Both the position numbers and the translations under genes were made by a program. This document shows positions 10,614-23,311 of a stretch of DNA of 64,000 bases, piece after piece. How positions within the stretch are numbered: position 1 is the first letter of the stretch; each line of letters begins with the position of its first letter. Under the pieces are notes generated by a model. It saw only the letters and a program-made list of their open reading frames with translations, ran no database searches and was not told the DNA's origin. This DNA comes from Austropuccinia psidii (taxonomy: Eukaryota; Basidiomycota; Pucciniomycetes; Pucciniales; Sphaerophragmiaceae): positions 60,861,937 to 60,925,936 of the forward strand of contig JALGQZ010000001.1 of the NCBI GenBank assembly GCA_023105745.1. The letters run 5' to 3'.

Positions 10614-11525
10614 GTGTTTTCAGACAACCCAACAGAGGACATTAAGACCACTGTTGAGATATTGGTGGAAGAAACTTTTCCAAGCTCTCCCACACCTGTT
10701 GTCAATAAGAAAAAGAAAGCTAAGGAATTAGTCTTTCTACAACCCATTATTGAGGACTCTGGAGGTGAGTACCTCTTTTTAAATTGCTATAAAAAGAATC
10801 TTTATTTTCCTGAAATCTTTTTATCTTCTCATTTATGACTACCACAAGAAGATCCCAATACTCCATCCAGTAATATGGAGCTGGACTCAGAATTAGAGTA
10901 GATCCTTCAAAAGGAAAAAGAAAGGGAAAAATCCCCAGTGGAGCAGAATCCACAAAGGGAAGTGCCATATCCCAAAGGCAAGTTGCAGAAATGCTCATGA
11001 TATCTGAGCCAGAGTTAGAACTAAGTATGAGTAACTTCAACAGATATAAATCATATTCAGAGGGCTCAAATAGACATTTATATGAGCCAATACCAGCAGT
11101 ACTACCCAGTGTACAAGGACAAGGATTGGGAAATGTTGCCACAGATAAACCAAGGAGTGATGAACTTCTGGCACATCCTGAAAAAAATTCTAAAAGAGGA
11201 TTAAATAGTGAGATACTCCAATGGATGAAATCCACTATCATCCAAGCCTCAAATCAAAAATACAAAGGAGTACCATGTCAAAAAGAGGGAGGCAAGCAAG
11301 GAAGAAGCCCCAGTAGCTTCTACCAGAAAACCTCAAGCCAACCAACCTCCCCAAGAAGGGAAGAAGAACCACAAAAAGAACTGGAGGAAACCATATTCCT
11401 CCAGCTACAGAATTCCAAAAATCAAAAAAGATGCCATGGACAATGTCTTCAACATGGCCAGAACCTTGATAGAATTCAAGGACAAAGAACAAAGAATGAG
11501 ACAACCGCATTTCCCAAAGAAATAA
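10614..11525 (+). pseudogene. Degenerate ORF1 of element B (spliced, frame distinct from Gag-Pol)
   Basis: An acceptor-like TTTTTTCAG ends at 10613. Exon 10614-10764 then meets a donor GTGAGT at 10765 (phase 1, as in element A), with acceptor candidates at 10848 or 10870. In the frame this splice creates, residues such as QRAQIDIY, KDKDWEML, VMNFWHILKKIL, NG-stop-NPL, and YRIPKIKKDAMDNVFNMAR align without gaps, over stretches of 20-30 residues, to ORF1 of element A. Stops at 10899, about 11200 and 11226 break it, and it ends TAA at 11523-11525. The conserved frame overlaps the differently framed gag reading at 10991-11620. Confidence 0.55.
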
Positions 11526-12930
11526 CTTTGTCTCCTGATTTTTTAAATACTTCAACAGAAATTAAAAATAGTATTTTACCTCTTAAAGACATTAAAAGTA
11601 GCTTATTATATTTACAATAAATAAGTAACAATTTATCAACCTTAACAAAAAATTGTTGTACAAAATAAAAAAGAAATTGATAACATTCAGTTTATGGTTG
11701 AGAATAATAAACCAAAATTTATAATTGACAATACTCAAAAATTAATAAAAGGACAACAGGAATTCTATAATTACATAAAAGCTATGAAAGAAAAACTTTG
11801 ACAATTAATTATTACCAGATTATTGACAACTTGACAAAAAGTTAAACAAATTATGAATTTCTGTTAAAACATTTTAAAAAAATAATTCATTACACCAAAA
11901 GCTAATTCTAGATCATGTAGAAATAAGTGATTAAGAAAGAAAAAATAATAAAGATGATATTCAAAGTGAAATCAGACTGATTACTGGGAAAATGGATAAA
12001 ACAAATGAGCCCAATTTGAATATGCCAAAGTTATCAATGCCATTTTGCCATAAAATAATCCCTGTTAAGCCAAAAGAGGAAGTACCAAATCCCTTAATAA
12101 GGGACATAAACCATCAAGAAAATAACAAAGTCTTAATGAAAGAAGACCCTCAATTAAAACAATGGCCAACATTCACAGGTGAAGGTGAATATGACCATAT
12201 GTCATTTATTAAAAGAATTGACATGTTACAAGAAGATTATGCCATACCAGATGAATTAATCACTTCAATATTACATTCATTTTTTTAAAAAATCTGCATA
12301 AAGGTGGTATTATGGCATTAGACAAACAAATGGCAAAAATACCTGGTCTTGGTGTAAAAATAAAATAATCACCAAGTGGGAAAATGATTCCTGGAGGTAG
12401 AAGGGAGAAAATGAATTTGAAAATGCCTTCTTTCACCCAGATAAGGATAAACCTTTGACTTGGTTCTTAAAGAAAGTTGAAATATTCAATGCACTGTATC
12501 CAGAAATGTCACAGAAAATGGTGCATATGAAAGTACTCAAAACATTTGGAGGAGAGCTGGAAAATGCCCTAAGAAGCAGGTGTATACAACCATGCTCCAC
12601 AGAATAGTATAGCAATGCATTAGAAGTTATAGTGACAAGAAAAAAAATTGGCAGAACATGAAAAAAATCGAACATTAAAAGTCCAAACAATAATTCATCA
12701 AGAACAATAAATCAAAAGAACCTTTCAAACCCAATACACCCAACACTCTTGAGAAAAAAATGCCATAAATGGGGAGGTATTGGACACTTAGCCAATAATT
12801 ACCTCAAAAAGGAAAAAATCAATGAAGTTGTTGAAACAGAAGACCACAATGACAAAGAAGATGAATATGATTCTGAAAAGGACACTGGAGAGTCAGAAAC
12901 CTCTGAAAGTGATTAAATTAATATAACTAA
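10991..12930 (+). pseudogene. Degenerate gag (Gag-Pol frame) of element B
   Basis: Gag is readable in pieces. 10991-11620 is a Ser/Glu/Gln-rich N-terminal part. 11700-11990 is a stop-ridden helical part. 11992-12288 carries the capsid-like WPTFTGEGEYDHMSFIKRI, continuing frameshifted to about 12700. A damaged zinc knuckle lies at about 12755-12800, where two of the CCHC cysteines read Trp and Tyr. An acidic spacer leads into protease. The capsid segment aligns with those of A, C and D. Confidence 0.7.
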
Positions 12931-15762
12931 TGCGCAATTGAAGATTATTGATTTGATGTATGAAGTACTAGATGCAAATTCAAAATTACAACAAGCTGGA
13001 ACATCTGATACAAGCCTCAAAAATATACAAGATGTAAATCTGTATAGAACCAAACCAGCAAAAGGAATGGGATATAAAGCTGTAAAATCAAGTATAAGTA
13101 TTTTCATGGTTGAAAACCAAGAGGAAAAAGCAAACTTAGATACAGGGTCATACTGTAACTGTGTTGCTGAGGATTACTTAAAAACAATTATACCGGATTG
13201 GGAAGGAAAACTTATACCAATACAAGGAGTTACATTTAGTAGTGCAAGTGAAATCATGAAGCTCCTTGGAATAATGGAATTAACATTAATTTTTCCTCAC
13301 CCTTCCCAATTTATAAGAGTGAGAGTAGAGTTTGTATTAATGGAAAATTTCACTAGTAGCAATTTCATGCTTGTGAATGATTACTTGTCAATTTATGTCA
13401 TAAATATCTCTAATCAAAAAGAGAGATATTTTACCATAAGAGACAATAAGAGGCAGAAATTTGGTTTTTTAAAGAACAAAAAACAAATTACAATTATAAA
13501 AAATGAAGATAAAAGTCCAGAGAAACATTCCTTCATAAACAAACAGCTCAATGAGGCAGAATTCAATCAAGAATTAACAGAAATAATGAGAGAAAAACTG
13601 ATTTATCTCTTGTTTAAACACAAGAAGGCCTTTGCAACTGACAAAGAGCCACTAGGTGCAATCATTGGGCATAAAGTAGACATTATTCTTAATGTGTAAA
13701 AACCTTATCCACCCTTATTAAGAAGACCAGCTTACCCAGCTAGCCCAAGAGCTAGAGGAACCTTAGAGGTACATATTGAAGAATCAATGGACCTTGGAGT
13801 ATTAAGGAAAGTAGTAAATAATGAACAAGTTGAAGTCACTACACCTGTCATTATAACTTGGCATAATGGAAAATCAAGGATGGTAGGAGGCTTTAGAGCT
13901 CTAAATACCTAGACTATCCCTGACAGATATCCAATACCCAGAATCCATGAGACATTAACACAATTTTCACAGGCTAAGCTCATTACAGCCATGGATTCTC
14001 TAAAGGGTTTTCACCAAAATTTCTTAACAGACAATGCCAAAATACTACTGGGGATAATAGTTGACTGTGGAGTTTATGAATACTTAAGAATTCCATTTGT
14101 TATGAAAAATTCACCTTCCCATTATCAAATAATTATGAATACCATATCTCCTGAAGAATTATCAGAAGGATGATTAATTATCTATATTGATGATATCATA
14201 GTTTTCTCAAAAACTTGGGACAGTCACTTAACAAGACTAGAAAGAGTCTTGTAAAAATGGTACAAGTAAATATAAAAATTTCCTTGAAAAAATTTCATTT
14301 TGCATACAGTGAACTCAAAGCGCTAGGACATGTTGTATTTGGACTAAGTCTGGGCATAGATAAAAACAAAGTAGCAGCAGTACTACCGAAGCCAATTCCC
14401 CAAGCCAAAAAATAAATGCAATCATTTCTAGGATTTGCTGGTTATTACAGACAGCATAGAAAAGACTTTTCAAGAATTTCCAAATCCTTGTAAAAGCTCT
14501 GTGACCAATAGAAAGTCTATGAAATGAATGAAGAATAGGATAAAGAAGATGAGGAATTGAAAGATTCCCTTAAAAAGGCCCCATTTCTTCTAATTCCAGA
14601 TTGAAAACTACCCTTACAGCTGTAAATTGATGCTTGGGTAGAAGGACTAGGTGATTCACTACACCAGACACAAATCATCAATGATAAAGCTGCTGAAGGA
14701 CCGATTTGCTTCATTTAAAGGAAAATTAATAAGACAAAAGCAAGGTATTGAGAGAGCCAAATGGGATCTCTTTTCCTAGTGTGGGCTTTATAAAAACTGC
14801 ACTATTATTTGGATGGAACAGTTTCTGATGTGATAACAGACTTTAATGCTGTAAAATCTTGATTAAACATGAAGACACCAAATAGACACATTCTGAGAGG
14901 GCAAATTTCTATCAAAAAGTATAGATTAAATATGACTATAGCCCATAAGTCTGGAAATATTCATCAAAATGCAGATGGGCTTTAGCAAATACACCTGAAA
15001 ACACAGCATGGGTACCACAGGAAGAACATCATATAGAAGGCATATGTGTCACAGATATTGGCACAGAATTCTTTAACCAAGTTAAAGAAAGCTATGAGAT
15101 GGATAAGAGCTGTCATATCTTATTCAAACTTCTAATGAAATACTGTAAAGACCCATCACTTTCATCCAAACTAGATGAAGCATGGAAAAAAGCATATGAT
15201 GAAGGAAGATTCCACCTCCTTGATGGAATCCCCTATCATAGGACTATACATACATGTGTTGTGGCTTTAACACATAGAAATCTGATAAGCACTATACTAA
15301 ATTAATGTCATGATAGTTTTGCATCTGGACAGCTCTCAGAAGACAGGACACTAGAAAGGGTGAAAACCTGCTCTTGGTGGCCAAATTGGAGAAAAGATGT
15401 TGCAGAATACTGCCAAACCTGTGATAGATGTCAAAAAGCATACAGAGCCGCAGGAAAGAAATTTGGAATGATGATCCAAATTCAAGAACCAAAATCCCCT
15501 TGGGGAATAGTTCACATGGACTGGGTAACAGCCTTACCTCCAGGAGGAGACAGAAGTTATAATGCATTACTAGTATTAGTTGACAGGTACAGCAAAACTC
15601 CAATGTTCTTACCATTTCACAAAGATGACACAGCCATAATGATATGGAATAAAGTTATCAGCCATACAGGACTATTCCAAAATTTCATGAGTGACAGAGA
15701 CCCAAAACTTACCTCAGCATTATGGACAATCCTCCATAAGTTGTTTGGAACAAAGTTATCAT

Positions 15763-17543
15763 TTTGAGGTGTGGATATGAAGCTTTGATTAAAAATCAAA
15801 TACTTTTCCTGTCCCCAAAATTTGTATAAGGTAGAATTTATTATTAATAGTATGAAATAGTATTTTTATAAGAAAACACGCCAATTTTATTGTTTTCAAC
15901 TTTATAATTATAAAACAATAATATTATAAAGATTTATTGTTTTACCAACAATAAAAATTTATCCAAAAATACTCTACAAGAGATATTTAAGGCTACAAAA
16001 GAAATTTCTTCAAGAGCAATTTCAATTGAAATTAATTTAGAAAAGGACTGAAAGCAATTAATTAAAGAAAAAGGTCTTTAAAAAGGTACTTAAAGAGAAA
16101 ACACGCCCAAAAGTGACCAGAGTTAATTTGGAAACAAAGTGACAAAGCTAACAGTGATGAAAGATGCTTTAATTCACTTATGGGGTGGCTCAAGGTGTAA
16201 AAATGATTATAATAATTTTTTCACATGGTTGAAATGTTAAAAATTATATAAAAGGGGTGGTTGGAATCTTTTATTGATTGGTTTAACAGTGTTTAAACTA
16301 ATTATAAAAAAAAGATCCTAACATGAAGAGAAAAGTGGGGCAAAGAAGACATTCTTTTATAGCAATCAATTTTCTTACTCCAAAGGTGAAATTTATTCTT
16401 GTCAGTCGTGGAAAACACTCTTACAACAGAAAATCCAATTATGGCATCATTGAACCCTGGTTTAGACCAAAAAAGGGCTAGTTTTAGCCATTTTACACCC
16501 TTAAATCAGCCATTACTATAGTAATACCTGGTCTAGAGCTTTCAAAACACGTCATAATGAGTTTAAGAGACATAGAAGCCAGTTCAAACTGTTTTAACTA
16601 AGATTTTTCTATCTTAAGGGTAGTTTTACCCTCTTAGAAACAGTTAAAACTGCCCTGGTTGGTATCAAAACCTCATCATCAATTGAGTCACAGACCCTGT
16701 GACTCAATTCCAGGCCAAAAGTGAAGAGCTTTTGTGTAGATTTTGACATCCTATGCCTGTCAGAAAGGATTTTGGGGTTCTGGCTCCCCCTTGGAGCTAG
16801 AGTAGCTTTTCCCGCCCAAAATTAATCTTTCCAATTTATTTTTTCTTTAATTCCTCATCATGTAATATACTTGAAATTTACACATACAATTCAATTGAGT
16901 TTTACAGTACACAAACATAATAATTTATACCTCATATGCAAATTACAGTTCACTTATGTAATACATGGGCACATTTTGACATTTCAATTGAAAATACTTC
17001 AATTCCTCATAACTTCTATACTACACACAACACCTCAATTTTGACACAAAAATTGATGGTTAATACCACATGTGGTGTGAATTAAATGAAGGTTTTGAGG
17101 ATTTTCAACTTTTGTACAGAAAATACTAAAAACTCAATTTAAGCTTATTTAGAGTTGAGTTACAGAAATTTTACCCAGAGGTGACCCCACCTTATTTTTT
17201 ATGAGGAATCCAATGGTGAATTGACTTTCTTAAGTTCATTTATTGGATAAAAAGGTATAATATATTTTATGTAACTTTTTACCAAAAATATTTCAATTTC
17301 ATGAATTTTATTAAAAATTCATTTTTACTTAATTTTTTCAAGTAAAATGGCAATTTCACAATTTCAAAAATTAATGTAATTTTTATTTTAGATTATAATT
17401 AAATTTTCATTTTTGTATATAAGTTTGTATTTATGTTTTAGTTTTTATTTTGATAATATAAATAAATTTATTTTATTTATATTTATATCTTATTTTGCTA
17501 TTTGTGGTCTTTTGGGTATATGAGAATATCTCTCAGGCTCACA
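15763..17543 (-). repeat. Solo LTR-1 in integrase of B, target duplication ATCAT
   Basis: A 1781-bp minus-strand LTR of the A/C/E family, flanked by ATCAT (15758-15762 and 17544-17548). Removing it and one duplication restores the integrase reading across the junction. Its terminus is slightly mutated (TTTGAGGT for TGTAAGGT). Confidence 0.92.
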
Positions 17544-18183
17544 ATCATTCTCCACAGCCTACCACCCTCAAACTGATGGTCTGGAAGAAGGAATGATACA
17601 AACCTTAGAACATATGATCTGGAGATTCTTTTCTTATGGCTTAGAATTCAAGGACTCTGATGGCTTTACCCATTATTGGTTTACCTTGACACCAGTACTT
17701 GAGCTGGCATATAAAACATCAATCCATTCTTCAATCAGTAAAACACCAGCAATGTTGGAAAAAGGATGGAATCCAAGACTTTCATATGATACTCTTAAAA
17801 AGGACTTAGTGGATATACATCCAAAAGCAAGTAGTTTCAAAATGATTCTTGACCAGGGGAGACATCATGCAAACAGATTTATGCAAGATTCTTTCAGATA
17901 TGCAAAAGAAAGATGGGATAAATTCATAAACCACTGAGCTTGAAAGTAGGAGACTTGGTATTAGTATCAACTCTGAATCTTAATAATATCAAAGGCTTAA
18001 AGAAATTCAATGATTCCTTTGCAGGACCATTCATTATAAAAGCAATACATGTCTCTAATGCTGTGCAACTAGAACCCAAAGGTGAATTGATGAATAAACA
18101 CCCAGGTTTCCCTGTAAGCCTGATAGAACCTTACAGCTCAAGTGACAAAGAGTTATTTCCCCTAAGAGAGGAACCAACACTTT

Positions 18184-20013
18184 TGTAAGGTTTGGATATG
18201 AAACTTTGATAAAAAATCAAGTACTTTTCCTGTCCTCAAAATTTGTATAAGGTAAAATTCAATTAAAAATAGTAAGAACTATTATTTTTAAGAGAAAACA
18301 CGCCAATTTTATTGTTTATAACTTTATTAGTATAAAACAATAATATTATAAAAATTTGTTGTTTTACCAACAATAAAAATTTATCCAAAAAATACTCTAC
18401 AAGAGATATTTTAAGGCTACAAAAGAAATTTCTTCAAGAGCAATTTCAATTGGAATTAATTGAGCAAAGAACTGCAAGCAATTAATTAAAGAACAAAGTC
18501 TTTAAAAAGAATATTAAAGAGAAAACACGCCCAAAAGTGACCAGAGTGAATTTGGAAACAAAGTGACAAAGTTAACAGTGATGAAAGATGCTTTAATTCA
18601 CTTATGGGGTGGTTCAGGGGTAAAAATGATTATAAGAGTTACAAACAATGATTATAATGATTTTTTCACGTGGTTAAAAGGTTCAAAATGATTTAAAAAG
18701 GGTGGTTGGAATCTTTTATTGATTGGTTTAACAGTTTTAAACTAATTAATAAAAGGAAAAGATTCTAACATGAAGAGAAAAGTGGGGCAAAGAAGACATT
18801 CTTTTATAGCCATCAATTCTCTTACTCCAAAAGTAAAATTTACTCTTGTCAGTCGTAAAAAACAGTCTGACAACAGAAAAGCCAATTATGGCATCATTGA
18901 ACCCTGGTTTAGACCAAAAAAGGGCTGGTTTAAGCCATTTTTAGCCATTTTAGACCCTTAAATCAGCCATTACTATAGCAATACCAGGCCTAGAGCCTTC
19001 AAAACACGTCAGAATGTGTGTCAGAGGCGTAGAAACCAGTTAAAACTGTTTTTACTATGATTGTTTTTATCTTAAGGGTAGTTTTACCCTCTTGGCAACA
19101 GCTAAAACTACCCCAGTTGGTATCAAAACCTCATCATCAATTGAGTTAACAGACCCTGTAACTCAATTCCAGGCCAAAAGTGATGAACTTTTGCGTGAAT
19201 TTTGACATCCCACGCCTGTCAGCAAGGAATTTGGGGGTCTAGCTCCCCCTTAGAGCTGGAGTTCCTTTTCCCCCCCAAATTTAATCTTTCCAATTTATTT
19301 TTCCTTTAATTCCTCATCATGTATTATACTTATAATTTATATATGTGATTCAATTCAATTGTACAGTACAATACAGTAATAATTGATACCTCATATGTAA
19401 ATCAAAGTTCACTTATGTAATACACGCGCACATTTTGACATTTCAATTGAATTCAATTGAAAATACTTCAATTCCTCATAACTTCTAAACTAAACACAAC
19501 ACCTCAATTTTAACACAAAAATTGATGGTTAACACCACATGTGGTGTGAATTAAATTAAGGTTTTGAGGATTTTCAACTTTTGTATTGAAAATACTAAAA
19601 ACTTAATTTAAGCTTATTTAGAGTTGAGTTACAAGAATTTCACTCAGAGGTGACCCCACCTGATTTTTTATGAGGAATCCAATGGTGAAATAAATTTTAT
19701 GTGTTTATTTATTGGATAAAAAGTTATGATAATTTTTATATAACTTTTTTCCAAATTTTTTTATTTTTTCACAATTTTGTTAAAATTTTATTTTTACTTA
19801 ATTTTTTCAAGTATAAAAGTAATTTTATACTTACAAAATTTAATGTATTTTTTATTTTTAAATTGTAATTAATTTTTTATTTTTAATATAATTTTATATT
19901 TATATTTTGATTTTTATTTTAATAATATAAATAAATTTATTTTATTTATATTAATATGTTATTTTTTATATTTGTGGTCTTTTGGGTATATGAAATTACC
20001 TCTAAGGCTCACA
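18184..20013 (-). repeat. Solo LTR-1 near the end of B pol, target duplication ACTTT
   Basis: A 1830-bp minus-strand LTR with perfect TGTAAGG...GGCTCACA ends and ACTTT on both sides (18179-18183, 20014-20018). It is very close in sequence to the 5' LTR of element A, more so than the other solo copy in B, so it is probably a more recent insertion. Confidence 0.93.
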
Positions 20014-21902
20014 ACTTTAAATTCCCCCTCTAGAAGAAGGAGAAGAAAGGAAAATTGTAAAATTCCTTAAAGAAAGGAGGACTAGAAACAAAAAAGAAAG
20101 AGAATACCTTGTGGGGTATAAAAGCCCAGCTCAAGAAGATGAATGGCTACTTGAGAAAGATATAACTAATTCTTATAAACTACTAAGAAGGTTCAGAAAT
20201 GAAAGAGGGCCTAGAGAATAGAAAATCTAAGGATTATTGAGCTTCAGGACTAAGAAAGTCTAATGAAGAGGTAGGACAGTGGATTATACCCCAATTAAAT
20301 ATCTCAGATTGTGGTACAATCTTTTTTTGGTGGTAGGGAATGTGAGCCTTTGGGATATGACCACATATCCAAAAAGATCACAAGAAAACTTTACAATAGT
20401 TATTCTTTTGAAATAATTATCTAAAAATAAGTGAAATTGCCATAAATAGTCATTAATTCTTGATAAGCCTAGACTCTAATGAATAAAAGTGTGAAATAAA
20501 TTACACAATTAGATTCCTCATGATAAAATACACATATATCATTTTATGCCATATCTTTAAAGTCAATAATTAATGAGTAATAAGTAAAAATACCATAAAA
20601 AAGACATAAATTCTTATTTATCTCAGAAACCAATGGAACAACATGTGAACAAAAATTGCAAAATTTAATTCCTCATGAAGAACTAAATATATAACATTTT
20701 TATGTAATATTTGTAAAGTCAATATTTAAGTAAATAACCTGAATATATGCACTTTTATGGACAGTGCATATATTCATGGTTTTAGCTCATATCTCTTAAA
20801 ATACAACTGATATAGAGTTAAACAACAAATAAGGTTACCATGTAATTACTGTAGGAATACAGATATAAGATTCATTTGACAACCTATAAACAATGTTATA
20901 AATTGTAAGGGTTTATTGAATAAAATTGCTATAGCTGTTGACCACTTTGTTGTTAAAGTGGTACAAACTTAAAATGAAGGATATATTCAGATTCCACTAG
21001 CTCATATGTGAATAATGACATGATTTCTGTCAGTATATTCAAGGTACAACCCCTTGAAATATATATCTTTGATGATTTAATTAAATTCCCTTTGTAGTTT
21101 GATTATAGCATTATAAGCTTTCAGAATCCATTCTCTAATTGGCTGTAGCGTGTATAACTTGAAATTTATTAATGATCAAAGTTTAATCTTAAAATTGATC
21201 ATTTATGATCGCTCACTCTAATCTTCTTTTAAGCTTAACAGCTATATAAGTGATAGAACTGGTGAATACCATTATATTATGATTAATACTAATAAAAATT
21301 TCAAATTTTGGGCCTCTGCCAAGCCTATGATGTCATCAAACTTAGAGTTATACAGATAACTCCAAATAATGGCATAATGATGAGATAAGATGGTTCAATT
21401 ATGATGTAGCAATCACTAAAACTTAGAATACTTATTGATTCAAGTGGATACCATCAGTAAACGTCTACTAGAAGCCTTTTAGACCCTAGGAGATAAGATT
21501 TTACTATAAATAGGGCTCTTTTTACTCTATTTCCCCCTCAGATGCATCAAAAACATTAAATTCAAAGGTAATTTATTTATTATTTATATATGGATTCATT
21601 ATATTATTAAAGACCAAATATAATCTTCATTACAATCACCAATCTTGACGTGATTAAGTAAATTTTTTAATTGTTTTTGTTATAATTCTCTCTAAAACTC
21701 TAAATCCACATAAAATCAAGAATATTTGTAATTTCTTTTTATTTTTACTTGTAAATACAATTTAAATAAGTTGTGTTTACCTTATTTGGCATAAATTTAT
21801 CCAAAATTATTATATTAAGCGTCAAAAGTAGGTTATTCTCACTTATTATAATTTTTTTTTCTCTCTATTATCATCTTTACTAATTTTTTATTAATATAGA
21901 TA

Positions 21903-22984
21903 GGGGTGTTGGTAAAAGCATGTAAGCTTTTAGTAAAAACATGTAAGTGACCTAATTTTTTTATAAAAATTCCTCAGGCTCAGTTTTGAGAATCTTTAAC
22001 ATTTTTTTTCTGCCAGATTTTTTTCCGACATGGGATGTGAATGTCCCCAAATTTTTTCAATTTTTTTTTTTGCCCAATTTTTCTATTTTGGGAAATTTGG
22101 TAAAATGGCCCATTTTTTTGAAAAAATTCATTAAAAATGTTCCCACTTATGAATTTCAATATTTTTTTTTTAAGATGAAGGTGAGAATGTTGAGAATAAT
22201 AAACCCAAAACCCAACATTTTGGTATTTTTTTTGCAAGAACATTTGTAGGCCCAAAAAGTCCATGTTTTTTTATGTTTTTTTGTTCATGTTTGTAATTAA
22301 ATTGAAAATGCCATTTATGACATAAATTGAATTCAAAATGTAATTTATGATGAGTGGAAGTTAAAATTTGATTTTTGGCATTAACAGTGCCATAAATGGC
22401 ATCACTAATGACATAATAATGCCATTTATGGTGTTACATAAATGGCATTATGCCATTTATTGCATTGATAATGCCATTCATGGTATTAGTAATGCCATTC
22501 ATGGTATTAGTAATGCCATTAATGGCATTAATGGCATCATAAATGTTGCATTTTTAATGCCACAAATGGAATTGTTGATGCCATATATGGCATCAATGGC
22601 ATCAATAATGCCATTAATGGCACTGTTAATGCCATAAATGGAATTGTTAATGCCATTTATGGCACTGCTAATGTTACTTATGGCACTGTTAATGCCATTT
22701 ATGGCATTGTTGATTCCATAAATGGCATCAGAAATATTGCATTGATAATGCCATTAATGGCACTGTTAATGCCATAAATGAAATTTTTAATGCCACAAAT
22801 GGCATTGATGGCATCATAAATGCCATAAATAGCCATATTTTATCTAAAAACCATCCCTTACGTGTTTTTACCAAAAAATTATGTGTTTTTACCAATTGAT
22901 GGTAAAAACACGTAAGTTTTTAGTAAAAACATGTAAGCTCTTACGTGTTTTTACCAATTTGCTTACGTTTTTTTACCAATAACC
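21903..22984. mobile_element. Inverted-repeat (MITE-like) element inside the B 3' LTR
   Basis: Inserted relative to the other B-family LTRs. Ends are imperfect inverted repeats: GGGGTGTTGGTAAAA on the left, TTTTTTTACCAATAACC on the right. Flanks are TATAGATA (21895-21902) and TATAAATA (22985-22992), an 8-bp duplication with one mismatch; uninterrupted LTR-B has one TATAAATA there. Sub-terminal GTAAAAACATGTAAG motifs repeat in both orientations. No transposase is present. An 8-bp duplication suggests the hAT superfamily, which is an inference. Confidence 0.8.
22368..22850. repeat. Array of palindromic TGCCAT/ATGGCA motifs
   Basis: Degenerate repeats of AATGCCATTTATGGCATT and variants, each a short palindrome, spaced roughly every 18-25 bases with spacers such as GTTAATG or GATAATG. 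They form the core of the surrounding MITE-like element and could fold into many alternative hairpins. An open frame here (Asn-Ala-Ile-His-Gly-Ile repeats) is just the repeat translated. Confidence 0.85.
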
Positions 22985-23311
22985 TATAAATAGTATTTAT
23001 ATCAATATATAACATTAATATTTGTAATATCATTGTTATAAATTGTTTTTTATTATTAAATAACAATTTCTTACACATTCATTATTTTTTGGTAGCAATA
23101 ATAAATTGGCATAAATATATTAATATTCAAAAGTTAATATATTTATTTTTATGATATAAATTATATTATTATATTTATCTAATAATATAATTATTTTACA
23201 CCATTATTATAATGATTGTTGTTTCATTCATAAACTTTTATAAGGACATTCATAGTACAATAAGTAAAATATTTGCAATATTTCCTTAGTGTTTCATAGT
23301 CAAACCTTACA

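Larger units (their letters stand above)
12938..20223 (+). pseudogene. Degenerate pol of element B (PR-RT-RH-IN-chromodomain)
   Basis: Protease at 12938-13699 keeps D-T-G (13139-13147). RT follows a stop at 13697 with RRPAYPASPRARG and FRALNT. The YIDD catalytic motif is at 14183-14194, just after a stop. RNase H covers about 14430-14990. Integrase has its zinc finger (CQTCDRCQ) and core (HMDWVTALPPGGDRSYN) at 15360-15762. The core resumes at 17544 after a solo LTR, and the C-terminal domain (KVGDLVLVSTLNLNNIKG) runs to 18183. A second solo LTR precedes the chromodomain-like tail (EREYLVGYKSPAQEDEWLLE) ending at about 20221. Stops and frameshifts occur throughout. Confidence 0.85.
8230..23311 (+). 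mobile_element. Element B: full-length, decayed Ty3/gypsy retrotransposon with nested insertions
   Basis: Plus-strand element with 5' LTR 8230-10169, primer-binding site, ORF1/gag, protease, RT, RNase H, integrase, polypurine tract (TTTTTTTGGTGGTAGGGAA, 20322-20340) and 3' LTR 20341-23311. Two minus-strand solo LTRs (15763-17543, 18184-20013) interrupt the integrase and an inverted-repeat element (21903-22984) interrupts the 3' LTR. Without these the internal region is about 6.5 kb. The flanks (GTCTG left, AAGGG right) do not form a target duplication. Multiple stops and frameshifts make it inactive. Confidence 0.9.
20341..23311 (+). repeat. 3' LTR of element B, interrupted
   Basis: Starts TGTGAGCCTTTGGGATATGACC right after the polypurine tract and ends CATAGTCAAACCTTACA. 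It is 2971 bp long because it holds a 1082-bp insertion and its 8-bp duplication; without them it is about 1881 bp, comparable to the 5' LTR. It differs from the 5' LTR at many positions, so the insertion is old. Confidence 0.9.

Noticed and set aside
21986..22264. Overlapping Phe/Lys-rich frames on both strands
   Set aside because: Poly-T/poly-A rich DNA inside a MITE-like element gives such frames by chance.
22368..22637. Open frame of about 89 codons with repeated Asn-Ala-Ile-His-Gly-Ile residues
   Set aside because: It is the translation of the palindromic TGCCAT/ATGGCA array inside a MITE-like element; no start context or conservation.
22368..22850. Possible CRISPR-like array
   Set aside because: Units are irregular in length and sequence with no unique spacers of constant size, and the genome is eukaryotic.
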